Shown here: positions 34,186-46,290 of the stretch, in pieces
How positions within the stretch are numbered: the stretch's first letter is position 1
Layout of the letters: each line of letters starts with the position of its first letter
Source of the DNA: Marchantia polymorpha subsp. ruderalis
Lineage: Eukaryota > Streptophyta > Marchantiopsida > Marchantiales > Marchantiaceae
Direction: 5' to 3'
Length of the DNA stretch: 64,000 bases
NCBI GenBank assembly: GCA_037833965.1
Contig: AP031354.1
Coordinates: 970,001 to 1,034,000, forward strand
Notes under the pieces: generated by a model
What the model was told of the DNA's origin: nothing
The model's database searches: none
What the model saw: the letters and a program-made list of their open reading frames with translations, nothing else
Program-made: the position numbers and the translations under genes

Positions 34186-36682
34186 ACTACTGCCAGTCCT
34201 CATAAAATTAGTCAAAAGACTATTTTAACTAAATTTCTGGAATTTAGTCATTTTTCAAAATGAAATTAGTCCAAATAATCATTTTCCCTAAAAGTGCCAT
34301 ATTTTTTTATTGAAATCAACAAAACACGCAAAATATGTTCAGTTTGGAGGGGTATTCACTTTTGATACAACATCTGACGGCATTCGACAATGCCTTCCAA
34401 TGAAAAATCTGTAAAAGAACAACAAAAATTGCCCTTCTTCCATTTAAGAACGGAGAAATTGAACTCAACAGAGGCGGTATTTGGAAATATTGAAACAAGG
34501 CCGCTCGCGAATGAACAAAGGTCAGTATCTTCAGAAGCGATGCCTTCAATGTCCCACGCCTCGTCGAAATTTGTTGTTACAGGGTCACAGGAACGAGATA
34601 ACAGAGACTTGAACCGAAGTTGTTTCTCACACCGTAATTTCAGCGCGCGCTGTTGAGAGCAAATCTACTCAATTCTTTTGTCGTTCCAGGTGATAGAAAT
34701 CCGAGCGTGCTGTTGTTCAACGAGTTCAATCAATTCTCCAGGTCGCATTTCTACAAAGTTCAGAGTAAACGCGGGTAGAGTCTTGTTCACAGAGCCACAA
34801 TTGTATTCATCTCGCTCAGCTCGGACATCCTGCAGACCAACAATCAGAGTGCTGAACATTTCTGCAACATTTTCAAGAATCTTATCAATTTTTTGTGGCC
34901 GTAATCCCCTCATGAAGTGAAAGACGAACAGGTCTTGGTTGGTCACAAATCCGTTGAGTTTATGTTTCAAATAGCTAAAGCCATTGCATTGAATTACGTC
35001 TTCAACATGACTAGCCTAAGTATCCACCTCTACCACCTCCTCAACAAACGCCAGCTTGCGGATTCGCTTGATACATTCTTCGATTTCAAACGACTGCTGA
35101 CCTAAAACGACCTGTTTCTCCTACAGGCGTTGAGTTGTCTCATTGACGTCTGTCGCAATAACATTGACTACAGCCAGATATATCCAAAAGGAAGGCGACG
35201 GTTTGCTTTTACGTCGTTCTTAGCTAAGCTTTTGATAATGCTCCAGAATTTCAGTTCGATGTTCAAGAAGATAAGATAAAACATGAGACATCAAAATCCA
35301 ACGAGTTCCAAAGAGCGTCGGGCAAGTCAATTTCAGTCGGTAAATCAATGTCTTTTGTCGACGTAGATGTGAAATCATACCGGTTAATGTCGGATAAAAC
35401 TGTCCGTTGTCAACTTTACGGGAAAGCTTTTGCATCACAAGGTCAATCTGATGCAGAGCACACCAAATTCGGACAAATTCAGATAGCCCGATGTTCGCAA
35501 TACGAGTAACTAGCCCAGAAATATGGCCTATCATGTTTGAGCACCATCCGTTGAACATGCAATGAGCTTAGACTTTAAGTTAGTGCACAAAGCATTGAAA
35601 ACCGTTTCAATCACGTTGAACATTGCAAAACCAATATGGCTTCCAGAAAACGGAATTGCAATAAGATGATAATTCAGAAGTTTGTCTCTAGAGCAAAGTC
35701 GAACGCGAACGTCAATGTAAGAGATACTTTAACAGTCCGATCAATCAACTGCAATTGCAAAGGCCCAGGCTTCACATAGCAACTGCGAAATATTTTGGAA
35801 AGCAACGGCACAAACCACGCAAACATACTTCGCCACGATCAAGTCATTGCAATTGCCGAGCTAGACACAACTGGTCACCATTTTTGCATCTTGAATTGTA
35901 AATGTTGCATGACAAAACAAAAGCACCCTTTTCACAATAAGTGTGGCAAGATGGTATTGTTTCACCTGCTTCATTGCGACCTCGTACTTGCCGGAGACTT
36001 CATTAAGACTAAAAAAAGAAAGGGCATTCGATCTGGAATGATTGCTATCAACATCGTCTGAATTTTAGAGGATTTCTCCGATAATAATGTCAAAAATAAC
36101 TTTGTCGAAGATGAAGGTCAACTGTTTTTGATTGGCTATCCAAATAAAAAGAAATCGTTTCTGCTGCCTTGATAATGACATCGAAGAATTTTTTTTTCTC
36201 AACATCTGAAAGGGACTGGTACTGAGCCCATTTCTAGGCATGCTGAAACTCGAGATGACTCCAGTAATTTTGTGGATGAAACGGTGACTTTAAAATCCAA
36301 CAAGACTGTGATACTTTCTTCTCGTGACCAAATGCAACACAGAAACAACAACGAACTCCTAAAACAACGCCTCTTGGATCATGATCACAAAAGTTTTACG
36401 CCATACATTAGCTCATGCTTTGGTTGGAACGGCGTCGTAACGGAACTAGAACTCTTCTGCTTTTTGGAAGTAGGCTCAGCTGTCATGGAAGCAGATGCTG
36501 GGAGCGACAGAGAATGAATAGACACCGAATTCCATACGGAGACTGCATGAGCGGACTCCACGCAGTCCGTAGCTCGCAAAAATCGTCAAAAGCTAAAAAA
36601 ATTAGTTTTTTTTTCAAAGTCAAATTAGTCAAATTAGTCATCTATTTATAGATTGACTATTTTTATGAGGTCTGACTATTGC
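34186..36682 (-). mobile_element. Degenerate hAT DNA transposon with TIRs and TSDs
   Basis: The element proper is 34194-36674 (2481 bp). The left end reads CAGTCCTCATAAAATTAGTC and the right end, reverse-complemented, CAGACCTCATAAAAATAGTC; flanking 8-mers are ACTACTGC and ACTATTGC (7/8). The minus strand holds the broken transposase, read from about 36060 down to 34665: CHATFTIQDAKMVTS, VAFQNISQLLCEAWAFAIAV, FNVIETVFNALCTNL, IWCALHQIDLVMQKL (35220-35558) and TRWILMSHVLSYLLEHR. The CALHQ-DLVMQ and TRW motifs resemble hAT-type transposases with a zinc-finger N-terminus. Several stops and shifts make it inactive. AATTAGTC motifs recur near both ends. Confidence 0.75.
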
Positions 36683-36719
36683 CACAGATTTCATTAAAAG
36701 TCACACGAGGAAAGATTCA

Positions 36720-39700
36720 TATATGCAAAGTATTGAAGATTTTGTGAGGAAGTTATATATGATTACAATTATCTTGGAGATGAGTATAGAATGTTTATTG
36801 TTTGGACTATGTTTCACCTTGATTGATAAATATACTGATATGTATTTACACATTTTTAATTCCATCCAAATTTTAGAAAAACTAGTTGGTATAATTTTGC
36901 AAATATTTCTAGAATAATCTTCTTGAGCTAACTATTGGCTTTCTTTTCTAAAAGAAAAAAGAAAGCCGATGTCTCACGATCTCACTATTTGAAATTCTTC
37001 TTATTTTACTTTGATCTATTATCTTAAATTTAAAACTCAAAATAACTTTGACCTTATCAACTTCTAATAAATGTCTAGCTACTATCAACATGTCATTCAT
37101 ATGAATATTTAATTTTTTATTTTTAGAAATCTATATTGATTGATCACTTTTCATGATTTTTTTGAATCTTTGTGATTTGTGAAATTGAAATCATCTAGTT
37201 GTTTGTTGATTATGTAGAGGCTAATTTTGAATATTGGCGATTTACATTTTATATCTTTTAGTAATTTTTTCTCAAAATCGGTTTTTATATGTTTTTTTAT
37301 ATAAACATAATATCATTTACTTGAACACAATGAAAGGTTAAACATAATATTCATATGATTCAAAATGATCTCAAACACTGTCATTAATACACACAATAAA
37401 TAAAACTAAGATATTTTAACAAGTAATAAATCTAATTGTAATCCACATATTTGAAAAACTTGAATTATTTTGCCATAATTTGATTTTAAAGGTTAATTTT
37501 AATATCATCAATAAGATTTCTTTGAGATTGTATATCCATTATAATCCAATAACTTTTTGTCCCTTGACAGTTTTAATAAATCTCAAGTGTTGTTGTCAAT
37601 AGGTGGTTGTAAATTTTAAAAATTTTTGCAGTTCATTTCAATTTATTCAAGAAAACTTTGATACTCTGCCATGAATAAACTTCATACGTTTCTAAAATCT
37701 TAACCATATCATCATAATTAGGGATAATTTCAAAATGTACTAGTTGAATCATAGTTTGATCATTTCATTTGGCTATCATTTAAGATCATTAATGAAGCAT
37801 TTAAACCTTCTTGTTGATTTCTATCTATAATCAAAGTTTTGTTAGTTTCCACATACTCTGAACTTTTTCAACTCAAAAAAATTACTTTTTTGGTAATATT
37901 AATCTTGAATGTTTCATCATAATCATCAGCATAATCAATCTTACTTTAGAAATATTTGCAGAAAATTTTAGTTACTCAAATAAGAAAATTAACCTATATA
38001 TCCTTGTTATCAACATATATTTGAATAATATATTTTGAACATGACATCTTGAAAACATTTACGTCACTTTAATATCCAAGAAATACCTAATTTCTTGGAG
38101 TTAAAATGACATTTTTCTTGTATGAAAAAATATGCATTACATCCAAGAAAAGTAGACAATCCTTCTAATCAACTTATCATTTTTCAACTTCAATTTCATT
38201 CAACTATTTTTTTTTGAAACATGTTATAAAAAAATATATCAATTGATTTTTTGTGTTTAGAATCTCAATTCATTATTTGTTTTGATAAACTTGAATAAAT
38301 CAACAATCCAATGATGTTTGATTGTAATATTTATTCATATTTTTTTAAGTCTTATATTCTAATAAATAGATCATTTATTTTAGAATATCTATTTAATAGT
38401 TAAAAAATGTCATTATGACGTTGTGTATTGACACATAGACTAGATGAAACATCTAAATTATATAAACATGAATGAATCAAAATGTGTCATTTCTGATAAA
38501 AACAAAAGTCACCTTATCAAAATAACTACTATGGACATGCTGGAATCGAAGATCAAATACTGGTATGAAGATATTATGAATGGTGATAAATATTTTTAAC
38601 AAAGATGCTCACAAGGATGAAAGTAAATTTTTTCAAAGATTGTTTATTATGTGGGTAAATATTGCCACATGTAAGTCCAAATTGATGTTAAAGTGATGTT
38701 GTAAATAAGTCTAAAGTGATATTGCTACAAAATGTCATAATCTAGTCATAATTATGTGATGATATAAAATGAAACAAAGACTGATATATAAACTGTCAAA
38801 TTCAAAATTTAAAAGAGTCAAATTAACAACGCAAAAAAAACAAAAAATCACTATGATTTTTTGCAAGTTGGTATGCTTTCAATTGTTATGTCAATTTCAT
38901 AATCCATAAAACTTTATTATTATGATCCTATGTTAGATTTTTTAAAAATATATCTTTTAATATATCAATTTAAAATTGGTTCAAAATATGAAGGCCAATG
39001 TAAAGTTTGTTCTTGATCCAAAAATATCTCTTTTAAGTTTCAAAAAATATATCTCAATTCCAACTAAGTATGTTTTTTGATCACAGATAATAGCTGAATT
39101 ACTTTTTTTGAAATCTAATCTTATTTGCATAATTTTTTGAATCATTAATTTCATGACTATTTTTTATTATTTCATTTATGAAATTTTCAATATATAATTA
39201 TATAAGAGAAACAAATCATGATTCACTCAACATTTTTCTTGATTAACATCTAGTAAAGTCTACACTTTGTGATAATAATTTCATTTTATGTTTGACAATT
39301 TCATTTCTTCATTCACACTATTCATCATCGTCAATTCTAAATTCATTGCAATATTTTGCGAAAAAAGTTTTTATTTGCTATAAGATGAATCAAGATTGTT
39401 ATTTTCTTTACTTTTATCACGCGATGTGAGACAAAAAATTGAACTTGTTTTTTAGTCTTTTCATGAATTTCCAAATTATTATTTTTCCAATCTTGTTTTA
39501 TTTTTTTTTGTTTTATAAAATTAGTAGGACAATGTGATAAATGTATTGATGATCTCTGTTTTTCAAAACAACTTCATCAATTTGTTCAAATTTTGCTACT
39601 TTCGTGTTGTGGATATTTTTTTTGACGATTTGCGTTTCACTTATAAGTTTCATCAAAATCAAAGAAAATTAGCAAAGTGTCAAAATCCTACATTCATGAC

Positions 39701-41390
39701 ATTCAAAATAGATAAAAATCTTGCTTCTTCTCCAATCATATCATAAGTTGCACATATAATATGCAAATAGGGAACCAATGAATGACAAATCTCTTCTCCA
39801 AAGCTTGATGCTAGTGTTTGTGGATGATGAATAAAACTCTCTATGTCAAAGAGTTTCAAATTTTCTTGAAAGATTGAATCAAATGTATTGCAAATATTGT
39901 TTGATGTTATATCATGTGTGAATTTGGTAGCACTTAATATTTATTAAGCAACTGCAATTGCTTCATATATTTTTTGTGAAATGTGGAACAGGAAAGAGAA
40001 GACTAATGGATATTTTCAAAAGCTTGAGGTGGTAAGACAATTATTAATGAGCTAATTGTTAAGATCAAACATAAATATGGGTCAGAAAAATATAATAAAA
40101 GCAAGTGAAAGAGTATACAAATAGATGAAATTGAGAAAGTAAGAAAATCATAAAATTAACTAATAAAACAATATTTTTTAAGCTATATAATTTTTTATAA
40201 ACTAAAATTTATTTTTTTGCAAAAATGATTAAAAAAGTTTAATATCAAAAGAAGTAAAATTTTTATCAATGTATGATGAAGAAAAAAGCACTTTATGAAA
40301 AAATAATAAGAATTTAAAGTGAAAATTAAAATATAAACCTGAGTAGAAGTTTTAAACAATTGAATTGGTTAACATTTTTGTTTTATCAATTCAAAACAAA
40401 TAAAAATAAAACTTGCATTTTGTGTTATATTAGAGATTTATTTTAGTTAGTTTAATCATAATTAGTAAAGTTGTTTAGATTGTTATTGCATAAAAAATCT
40501 TGCAAAAGCTCATGCAACATTTGAGGATTTGTTTTCAGTAAAAAATTTGTGAATTCGTGAACATAGTTTGCAATAACAAACAAAAATTGTAAAATATGAT
40601 GGTCATGCATTATTGTGTTGATTTTTTCTATTTGATATGTTAGATTTTTTCTCATTATTAATGCTATGAGATTAAGGTTACCTTGGAAGAATTGCGAATT
40701 GAAGTACGGTTTGTATGTGGTACGTAGAAAGAAAATAGAATTAGATCATTAATTAGTCAAACCAATGAAAATTTTAAGATTACTTGGAGAATTGATTTGT
40801 GTTGAACATCTAATCTTGAAACAACAAACAAAAATAATCATTTGAATGATTGTTAGGAGAATAAAATCTTGGTGCAAAATTCAAACCTTTGAAAAGAAAA
40901 GTTAAACATTGATTGATTAACTCTTGCATGTTGCAAACTATTTTTTAATCAATGTTTACTTCATAATTTTGACATATCAACATAGCTTAGATAATTATCT
41001 TGTTGTTCAAAATTATCTATTTTTTTTTTATTGAAATTGATCATAAAAGTTTATGACATTACAAGGATTAAGTTTGTCTTTGTTGCAAAAGATTGAGATG
41101 GCGGATGAAAATCTACAACAAAGTTGTTAGATTACAGCTTGTAACTATAATTTTCAAAAATTATGATTCAGACCTAATCAAAAGCTTGCTAGTTGAGTAT
41201 GTCATAGATTTTTACATTCATCGTGATCTTCTTGTGTAAAGTTATCTCGCATCCTGTTAATCATAGTTAGACTTGGCCTCTAATTAAGATTCGGGTTCAT
41301 TCGAGCTAGTTAGGGTTTGGATAAAGGTTCTGATCAAGCTCATAGTTCGGCTATTTATTCACACGGTGAGCAGTTTTCACTTCAGTTTCA
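36720..41390 (-). mobile_element. Highly AT-rich, decayed copia element
   Basis: The block is extremely AT-rich throughout. On the minus strand two copia landmarks survive in the right order: the integrase C-terminal motif (GCNAYFFIQEK ... FNSKKLGISWI, about 38040-38155) and downstream the RT motif NDMLIVARHLLEVDKVKVIL (about 37020-37097; the normal YVDD reads HMND). Gag and protease should lie at about 38.5-41 kb but are not legible, and no LTR pair was found, so the borders are approximate. The composition fits long-term C-to-T decay of a methylated element. No intact ORF is present. Confidence 0.5.
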
Positions 41391-41679
41391 TATTTACAAC
41401 TAAGCCTCGGCAAGGTAAGGTAAAAAGTAACCGGGTAACGCATGAGCCTCTACCTTTTACCTTACACGTAACAGTATGGTTTACCTTTACCTTTTAATTT
41501 ATCCTCAGGGTAATTACCCGTGTAATAACCCACCAAAGGCTAAAACTGCAGTATGGTGGTAAAAAGATCGAACCCACAGGGACAGAGGCAACACACAGAG
41601 TAAAAGTGTCACGTTTAACAGACTTTTGTAGAGTTTGAATTCTCAGGCGACTGTCACTCCCAGAAATACTGCAGTGCTC

Positions 41680-41800
41680 GACTCGGAGGCCACTCGGAGG
41701 ATGCTCGACTCGGAGGTCACTCGGAGGATGCTCGACTCGGAGGATGCTCGGAGGATGCACGATGCAGCGTAGTCACTCAACACACACACACACACACACC
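41680..41800. repeat. CTCGGAGGATG minisatellite and CA microsatellite
   Basis: Repeats of ACTCGGAGG(A/T)(T/C) with the spacer ATGCTCG fill about 41685-41760, followed by a pure CA run (about 41782-41799). Both lie inside the nested LTR-type insertion. Confidence 0.75.
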
Positions 41801-42570
41801 TGAAACTGGCAAAAGCACAACTCGGAGGTCGGTCAGGACCTCCGCTTCGGATTTCAGGGGGAAAGTGTCTCAAAAGTTCACTTAGAGGTTCTGCAGGTAG
41901 TGACTCCCACTCCGGCTTTTACTGCCCTTCCGTCAGGAACTAGCGTAGGGAACCCGGACTGGACTTCCCACTTCGGAACGAAGCCCCTTCATACGCCGTG
42001 GACGTCACCCTCGATTCACACCAACCGCAGGGGGTACAGGCCCGACTGAGGACTTAACTGAGACACAATCCAGTAACACACACACACAACCTGAATTGCA
42101 AACCAAGGCTTACACGAAGTAATAAAACTTCACTTTGGCATTCAGGGGAAACTTCCCGTAGGAGTACAATCAGGATATGTCACTCGAAGGAGTAAGAGGG
42201 AACTGTTCAAGTCTCTAACTCGCAGCCGGCTCTGAGCATCAGAAATCACCCGCAGGTACAGATCCGCACTACTCAAGTGTCTAACCAGGTACTAGCTCTG
42301 AACATTCAGCCGAAGGCCTTCAACTACAACATACGGTAACTTCGCTATGCTGCAGCTTCTCTACGTGGTGCCAGGACCAAAATGCACAAACACGCCAAGA
42401 AAGTGAGTTCCTGATCTGCACTTCCGAAACTGGAAGAGTCCCAGGGCAAAACGCCTTGAACTACTTTATACTCTCTAAGGTCCTAACTAACACTACGCTA
42501 CCCGCTAGGGTACGAGCCGCAACAGATCCTACACCTGAGGAGTCGGCGGCTACCTTCCCCTCTAACTTAC

Positions 42571-42612
42571 AACCTAAATCTAACCCTAACCCTAAATCTG
42601 AATCCTAAGCCT
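42571..42612. repeat. Short interstitial telomere-like repeat
   Basis: Contains ACCCTAACCCTAAATC with flanking CTAAATCTA units, close to the plant telomere unit CCCTAAA. It lies inside the nested LTR-type insertion and is too short to be a former telomere. Confidence 0.6.
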
Positions 42613-42769
42613 ATGGTACAGAGCCGCCAGCGTCTTTACATCCGAGATCTGAGGCTGAATATTTGCAGGCATGCGTGGCCGACTGAGATCAACGGCCCCA
42701 CCAAATTTTAGATCCATCTGACCGTCCATCGCAGAGATATGGACTCCGCAAGATCTCTGAACCGCATCC

Positions 42770-43395
42770 GGTTTGCCGACCTCGAGTTCGCCGACTCCGA
42801 GTTTGCCGATTTGAAGTTCGCCGACCTCGAGTTCGCCGACTCCGAGTTCTCCGAAGGCGTTGACCGCCGAAGACGCACTTCCGCACCTTTGCCTATTTGT
42901 AACAGTCACTCCCGACACCCATAACTCACAGATCCTTGATCCGTTTCAAGAGTTCTTGGGCTCGTTGGAACGAGCGCGTCGAGCTCTTCTAACGAGACCC
43001 TAACTGAGTCAAACCGTTACGAGTTGAAAGAGTTATGCCAGTTTTATCCTTCGCCGAAGACACACTGTCGAAGGCTTGTTATCTGTTATCGCCGAAGGCG
43101 CCCGCACGATGTTTCGCCGACTCCGAGTTCTCTGACCTCAAGTTTGCCGACTCCGAGTTTGCTGACTTGAAGTTCGCCGACCTCGAGTTCGCCGACCTTA
43201 AGTTTGCCGACTCCGAGTTTGCTGACTTGAAGTTCGCCGACCTCGAGTTTGCCGACCTCAAGTTTGCCGACTCCGAGTTTGCTGACTTGAAGTTCGCCGA
43301 CTCCGAGTTTGCCGACTTGAAGTTCTTTGACCTCGAGTTCGCCGACCCCGAGTTCTCCGACTCCGAGTTTGCCGACTTGAAGTTGACCCGAAGAC
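42770..43395. repeat. CCGA(C/G)-rich minisatellite in two arrays
   Basis: Units of 15 bp and their multiples such as TTCGCCGACCTCGAG, TTTGCCGACTCCGAG and TTGCCGACTTGAAG fill about 42774-42855 and about 43110-43385. Read through, they give FADLEFADSEFADLKF-type repeats with open frames on both strands, which is an artefact of the 3n unit. A non-repetitive segment of about 160 bp (GTTGGAACGAGC, GAGACCCTAACTGAGTC) separates the arrays and recurs near 43490-43620. Confidence 0.8.
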
Positions 43396-43844
43396 GTCCG
43401 TCGCGGAAGGCGAACATCCAGGGCCGAAGGTGGATATTCTGCCGACGACGAACTCCTTCCGCCTATCCGTAGGCGTTCTCCTTCGCATCTTCCGACAGTC
43501 ACAACTCCCTGAGTCCTCATCCGTTCCAGACGTTCTTGGGCTCGTTAGAACGAGCGCGTTGAGCTCTTTCCATCGAAACCCTAAGTAACTCAAGGCGTTA
43601 AGAATTGAGGAAGTTATGAGTGATCTACCGCCGAAGGTGCTCGAAGCGAGTCCTGCAGCGTGAACCGACCGTTCCATTCCAAGCGTTCCACTGTGGCCTA
43701 AGCCCAAAACCCCTTGACTGTCCTCGATCCTCTTTTTACTCTGGCTTTGCGTACCGATTACTATTTACAGCTGCTACCACGGTACTTACTAATCAAAAAT
43801 GTTTTAGTTCCGGCGAAAAACAAAAAGTGGGTTACCACAACCCG

Positions 43845-46290
43845 GTTACCTTGTACGAATTTAAAAGGTATAAAAGTTACCACTACTGTTTACCTATTAG
43901 AGTTACCTGGTAAATCTACTTTCACTAGTGTGGTAGTTGTAGCTTACTAGTCTGGTAGTCGCAGCTTAATAGGGGATGTGAATGCAACAGGGAGGTTGGC
44001 TGTGGAGGAAATGTGCGAGTTTTTGCTTGGATCTTGCAAGAACTGAGACCCTTTTAAAATCAAGTGACAACTGAAGGAGTAAGTTGCTTGATCTACTCAA
44101 TAACGATGGTTCATGTTGATCAGATCTCTTCATCATATCACAAATGGCTTGAGTTCATTTAAGGACCTGGTTTTCCTATGAAAATCAGCCAGATAATTAC
44201 TGCTAAGATAAATTCGTGGAAGCGCCTGATACGAGCATCTGCATCATTGTCGCACCCTCCGAAGATGCATTTCCACATTAGAAGACATATATACATACTG
44301 CGAATAAAGTGAATCTCTCAGTGATAGAAGTCAGCTTGTGTATGGATGAACAATCTGGAGGAGCATCATGAGACTGAAGTAGCCACCTGGGATGAGTCTG
44401 ACAGCAACAAATCACAGCAGCCTGGGACCAAAGGTTAAGGAGATTGCTAACTTATTGCGTATCAAGTCAGTGACTGTCTATCGTACCCACGTCTAAATAT
44501 ATGTACAAAGCACATGTACGTTCCTATTTGTGTTCGCAACTTTTCTTCGCTTATAATTTGTAACCTCAGTGGTGATAGAGTTCACTATGAAGCACATAAA
44601 CGTTTCCCTTCACGCTGGTTGGTAGTTCGATGATTAGACAGACACTCAGCCACAATCCTTCATGGTTTGTAGTCCTGTGTGTCATTCAGGAAGGAGGTCT
44701 TTCCGAGAGCAATCCTTTTTCGCTTTGCAGCTAGTCCACATTCAGGTTCGCAACTATAGGATGTAAGTCAAGCACGCAAAAGTGTAAATACAGGTGCATC
44801 AGATTTGTAAACCTCAAGCGATAGCAACAAGAGAGTCAGTCAGGCCAGGCCAGTTGACAGTGAAAGGAAAGTGAGAATATGAACTCAGGTGCGAACATAA
44901 GCTCAGAAGTCCGTTTAGGCAGTAGTAGATCAGAAGATTCTTCTCTCTGCAAAAGCAGGTTTGGTTCACATAATGACTATCAATGTGTGTGTTCCCATTC
45001 ACACCTAGAAAAGGTTACATGTAACTTCAAAAATAATAATTACTAAGTCTTGAACATACCTATGGGTTGAGAATCTCGAGTCATCCAAAAAGTATGTTTA
45101 GTCACATTAACCATTAAGTAATGTATAAATAAATTACGATGATGAGTACAATAGGCTGTACATGTAGGGGAAATTCTGAGAACATCCAAAGCAAAAGTAA
45201 GAGACATTTGTTAGTGGCACGTCCTCCGTCTTCTGTTCATCATTATCACTTGCTCAAGCGAATCAAAGCTAGATATACAATCTATTCAAACAAAGATAGG
45301 CATACATTCTTTTCTTCTCATTGCTGATCTTTAGAGGTATGTCCTGGGCACTTTCAGGGAATAGAAGAATAACTGTAAAATGGTTGAAACAGTTTTTTCA
45401 CTTTTGAAAGTTTTCCACTCAAAATAAGTCTATATATGTAGTTCAGTAAATAAGCATACGAATTTGGTTATTGCGATGAAGACATGCAAATACTGCACTA
45501 CAATTGTATAAATTAACAACTCATAACGCTGCAGTGTATTTCTTCGTGAAGTTTCCATCGATTTATATTGATGGAAGCTTCAAGAACCTTCAAAAAAATC
45601 TCCTCGAACAAGGAGAACCGCGACTCGAGTCAGTTCTTAATGATGAAGAAAGGATTGTCGAGCAAATGCATCATGCATAGAGCAAAGAAAATCAAAGTGA
45701 CGGAGCATAATCTATCTAATTCGATCGGGCATAGACCTTAATGCCTCAAAGCAATCACTTTGGATATGGTGTCAAATCACGGTCTCATACAGGGTATGTC
45801 CATACAGTTTTGCAAAGTATGACTCTTACCATGGAAAGTGAAAATATGAACTCAAGTGCGAACATCTGAAATAAAAAATTTTCATCCATCGCAAGCATTC
45901 ACAAAAGACAATACAGATTTTAAAACCTGCCAGCATGGAAGTTCATATATGCGGATAAATGTCAACATTTTATACCTCTTATGACCTTGAGAAGATTATG
46001 AGTTCATGATAGTCAAGTACAATCCAAAACTTTAAAAATGTGCACTTTCTTGGAGGTTGAGCTACAGTCGTCAGGCTAGCAAGCTAAGTTTCCATCACCG
46101 AGGTTAGAACTTTGCAACCTGATGCAACAATCTGTAGTTCATGCCTTTAGGCAAATCCAAATCCATGTTCAGCATCAAAAACAAGGTCAGAGAACTGAGA
46201 ATGGAGCATGGCAATGATGTCATCTTCGAGTATCTCATCATTCAAGCCGCCTTGCTCCTCCTCAAGGTTTTGGACGATTGACTCCAAAAA
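43845..46290. other. Internal non-coding part of the hAT element
   Basis: No coding region is supported. The motif AATATGAACTCA(G/A)GTGCGAACAT occurs twice (about 44876 and 45844), each preceded by GAAAGTGA, showing an internal duplication. The left end retains the GGTTACC-type subterminal motifs displaced by the nested LTR insertion (to about 43920). Confidence 0.4.

Larger units (their letters stand above)
41521..43839 (-). mobile_element. Nested LTR-type insertion (solo-LTR-like), 2.3 kb
   Basis: Begins TGTAATAACCCAC, ends GTGGGTTACCACA, and is flanked by the 5-bp direct repeat ACCCG (41516-41520 and 43840-43844). TG...CA ends with a 5-bp TSD are the hallmark of LTR insertion. No gag or pol and no internal LTR pair were seen, so a solo LTR or a large non-autonomous derivative is likely. 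It interrupts the subterminal GGTAA array of the hAT, so it is younger than the hAT. Orientation is set relative to the related insertion at 52937-55054, which matches its reverse complement in the satellite part. Confidence 0.75.

Noticed and set aside
41781-41800. CRISPR-like or other regular array near the CA run and CTCGGAGG repeats
   Set aside because: Units are short and contiguous without unique spacers; this is an ordinary minisatellite and microsatellite in a eukaryotic element.
43035-43472. 145-codon ORF with FADLEF/FADSEF repeats, and its antisense partners
   Set aside because: The repeat unit is a multiple of three, so several frames on both strands stay open; it lies in a minisatellite of an LTR-type insertion.
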